From NCBI GenBank assembly GCA_028554795.2, contig CM068827.1:74900244-74964243 (forward strand): 64,000 nt of DNA, in the 5' to 3' direction. The stretch is from Sinohyriopsis cumingii (lineage: Eukaryota > Mollusca > Bivalvia > Unionida > Unionidae). A model generated the notes under the pieces. That model did no database searches. It was not told the origin of the DNA and was given only the letters and a program-made list of their open reading frames with translations. The first letter of the stretch is position 1. Every line of letters starts with the position of its first letter. Shown in pieces: positions 62,076-64,000 of the stretch. A program made the translations under genes and the position numbers.

Positions 62076-64000
62076 CAGGCTTCAACTGGTTTTGTCCTGA
62101 TTTGGTGACCTAGACCTTTACGAATACGATAAATGCATAAAGTTTTTAGATCCCAGGAAAGATACATTATTGCACTATTCCGTAAACACATGGAAATGAC
62201 GCCATCTTTGCTCAGACAACATTGTACATTACCTACTAGTGAGCGCTAAAATATATGTGCTATATTTGGATTCTTTGAAAGTGTTCATCTTATAAAATAC
62301 TGTACCTTTCTGCATATTTCCCTGTAGGATAAAGGAGTTTACATCTTTTACCAGAGTGATTACATAGTTTCTCGTCTTTGCTCAGAACAGTCTTTGGTGA
62401 ATTTTTAACATATTTGTGTTCTTGATGTTGTTGTTGTGTTCGTCGATGTTTTCAAATAAAGTGAACTTGAGTCGTATTCACACACAGTATATTTATAATG
62501 CAATTTCTACAGTGAAGTTTCCCTACATATTTCTGAAATTATGTCAGTCTTTTGCCAGAACCATGCAGGAAGTCTTATTATCGGCTTGTCCGTTATTTCA
62601 GCAACAATTATCCATCATCAGTGGTCACCTAAGACTGAAATTTTATCATATAATTAACTTATATGCTTTGAAAGAAATCTTCGTCTGACTGTGCATGTTG
62701 TATAGTTGATGACCGAATTCTTTCAACACCTATTAGGGCTAATTACACATATCGTAAGTTTCGAATTTGTATCTTATCAGACATATGCAGGAACATCAAA
62801 AGACAAAATACAAAACTTTAGATGAGTTTTGAAAATGTCCAAGCTATAAGCTACTATCAGTAATCGTTGTTTTTATAAGCTTTTCCAGGTGTTACTTCGA
62901 GTATTCGTAACTACATAGAATATTGTATACCTGTTGTGGTTTAATAACATGCCCACTCTGCACACTTTTAGATTTTACTTCAGTCCACCAAATATAATTA
63001 TCGTATTGTCCTCCTCCTCCTAGTCATCGTAAATATCATCTTATTATTGTTTTTCATATTTTTTGTCTCCAGCACTTTGAGTTCCATAATTTATGTTTAA
63101 GCTCTTTTACGGCCAAATTATTCATGAAGGTATTGTTGAAGACCAATCCTGGGATATTAATAGCAATTTGCAATTTTAGCCTTGCCCTCACGGCTACGTC
63201 AATTTTTATTTAATCACAGAGTAGAAACACAGCAAAAGAAATATTACAGATTTTCGACATACATTACAAATTTCAATTAATTAATCTATTCTATATCTCA
63301 GTTAGCACTTGCAGTTCAAACATTTACGAAAAATAATCAACGCAATGATAAGGAACATCAGAAATTCCGCGTCAAATTTTTTCTCGGTATTTGCTGCATC
63401 TATAAGGACGGGATATTGTTTGTGATACTTCCACTTGACACACAGAACATATCAATAACTTAATTGATTATTTATAACGCCTCGTTTGATATAGGAAACG
63501 CTGAGAGATATTTTTGATGTGATTCAACATTTACGACGCGAAAATGATGAGTGTTCATTTAAATTGATCGCTATTTGTTTTGATTTACAAGGATCAAATA
63601 TTTATCATGTAAAGGACACGGAATGAAATTGAAGATTCAATGAAGCATGCCATTTCAATTCCTTTGACTCTGCTTCGCGTATTCAATGAACAGTGCGTCT
63701 GACATTTGAAAGTTTCTTTGGACAATCACAATGGATATATCTAATTGCCCATTCGCTGACGGAATGAACCATAACTAAATGAATTACGCTGTTTGGCCAT
63801 CTGAAGAACACCACAATTCGTCACTTCAAATCAAAACTCTCTCAGTAAATAAAACAAATGTTCCAAAAACATATACCTTCCTATATTTTCTCCATCTTCA
63901 AAAAGTTAAATCTGTTGATGGGATCATCTGAGGCACACTTGCATATATTTTTCACATGCCCACTTGTAGGTCTTTAGTATTAATAATATTATTTTACATT
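62076..64000. other. No supported gene to the end of the window
   Basis: The plus-strand frame 62416-62688 (90 codons, starts MFLMLLLCSSMFSNKVNLSR) has a hydrophobic start but overlaps no other support and is unrecognised. CTTTTCCAG|GTG near 62887 is acceptor-like only. The rest is AT-rich sequence. Confidence 0.35.

Noticed and set aside
61818-62100. Opposite open frames of 75-85 codons
   Set aside because: They coincide with a GC-rich short hAT-like element and match no family.

Overview
The window looks like about 64 kb of nuclear DNA from an animal, most likely a mollusc. It is AT-rich, dense in simple repeats, and no reading frame longer than about 165 codons is open. The best taxonomic clue is a tRNA-derived SINE family with a conserved central block and an (AAC)n tail, present three times, plus a second tRNA-headed SINE. 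Both resemble SINEs I know from bivalves and gastropods. The species and the phylum are inferences. There is no sign of bacterial or organellar gene organisation, and I found no host gene that can be named.

The readable coding sequence is almost all decayed transposable elements. From left to right these are: three foldback (MITE-like) hairpins (2.48-2.61, 3.64-3.74, 4.64-4.92 kb); SINE copy A (9.9 kb); a Ty3/Gypsy integrase remnant followed by tandem duplications and an unassigned open stretch (16.2-17.5 kb); SINE copy B with a perfect 12-bp target-site duplication (25.4 kb); a deleted non-LTR element with ORF1, endonuclease and 3' end pieces (26.0-27.7 kb); the C-terminal tail of another LINE (34.5-34.8 kb); a second SINE type on the minus strand (35.4-35.7 kb); a nearly end-to-end but dead CR1/Jockey-like LINE on the minus strand (37.9-40.4 kb); SINE copy C with a perfect target-site duplication (42.9 kb); two LINEs placed head to head (minus 46.6-48.0 kb; plus 48.06-50.0 kb, with RNase H); and two short hAT-type elements with 8-bp target-site duplications (59.2 and 61.9 kb).

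Other structure includes a perfect 54-bp palindrome (19.0 kb), a 0.9-kb dispersed element present twice in inverted orientation (15.0-15.9 and 23.2-24.1 kb), a 78-bp minisatellite whose unit is exactly 26 codons and is open on both strands (40.6 kb), a 38-39-bp minisatellite (41.6-42.2 kb), a 20-bp minisatellite (61.1-61.3 kb), and long AT, CT, CATA and pentanucleotide arrays.

A few short stretches could be pieces of host transcription units: a TATA box with an initiator-like start and a consensus splice donor near 58.96-59.09 kb, a similar but weaker arrangement near 4.30-4.47 kb, and a signal-peptide-like ATG stretch ending in a consensus donor at 32.12 kb. These are suggestive only. The window is best read as intergenic or intronic sequence made mostly of repeats. 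I found no clear new biological system; the items most worth a second look are the palindrome, the inverted 0.9-kb element, the unassigned open stretch at 17.2-17.5 kb and the 78-bp array.
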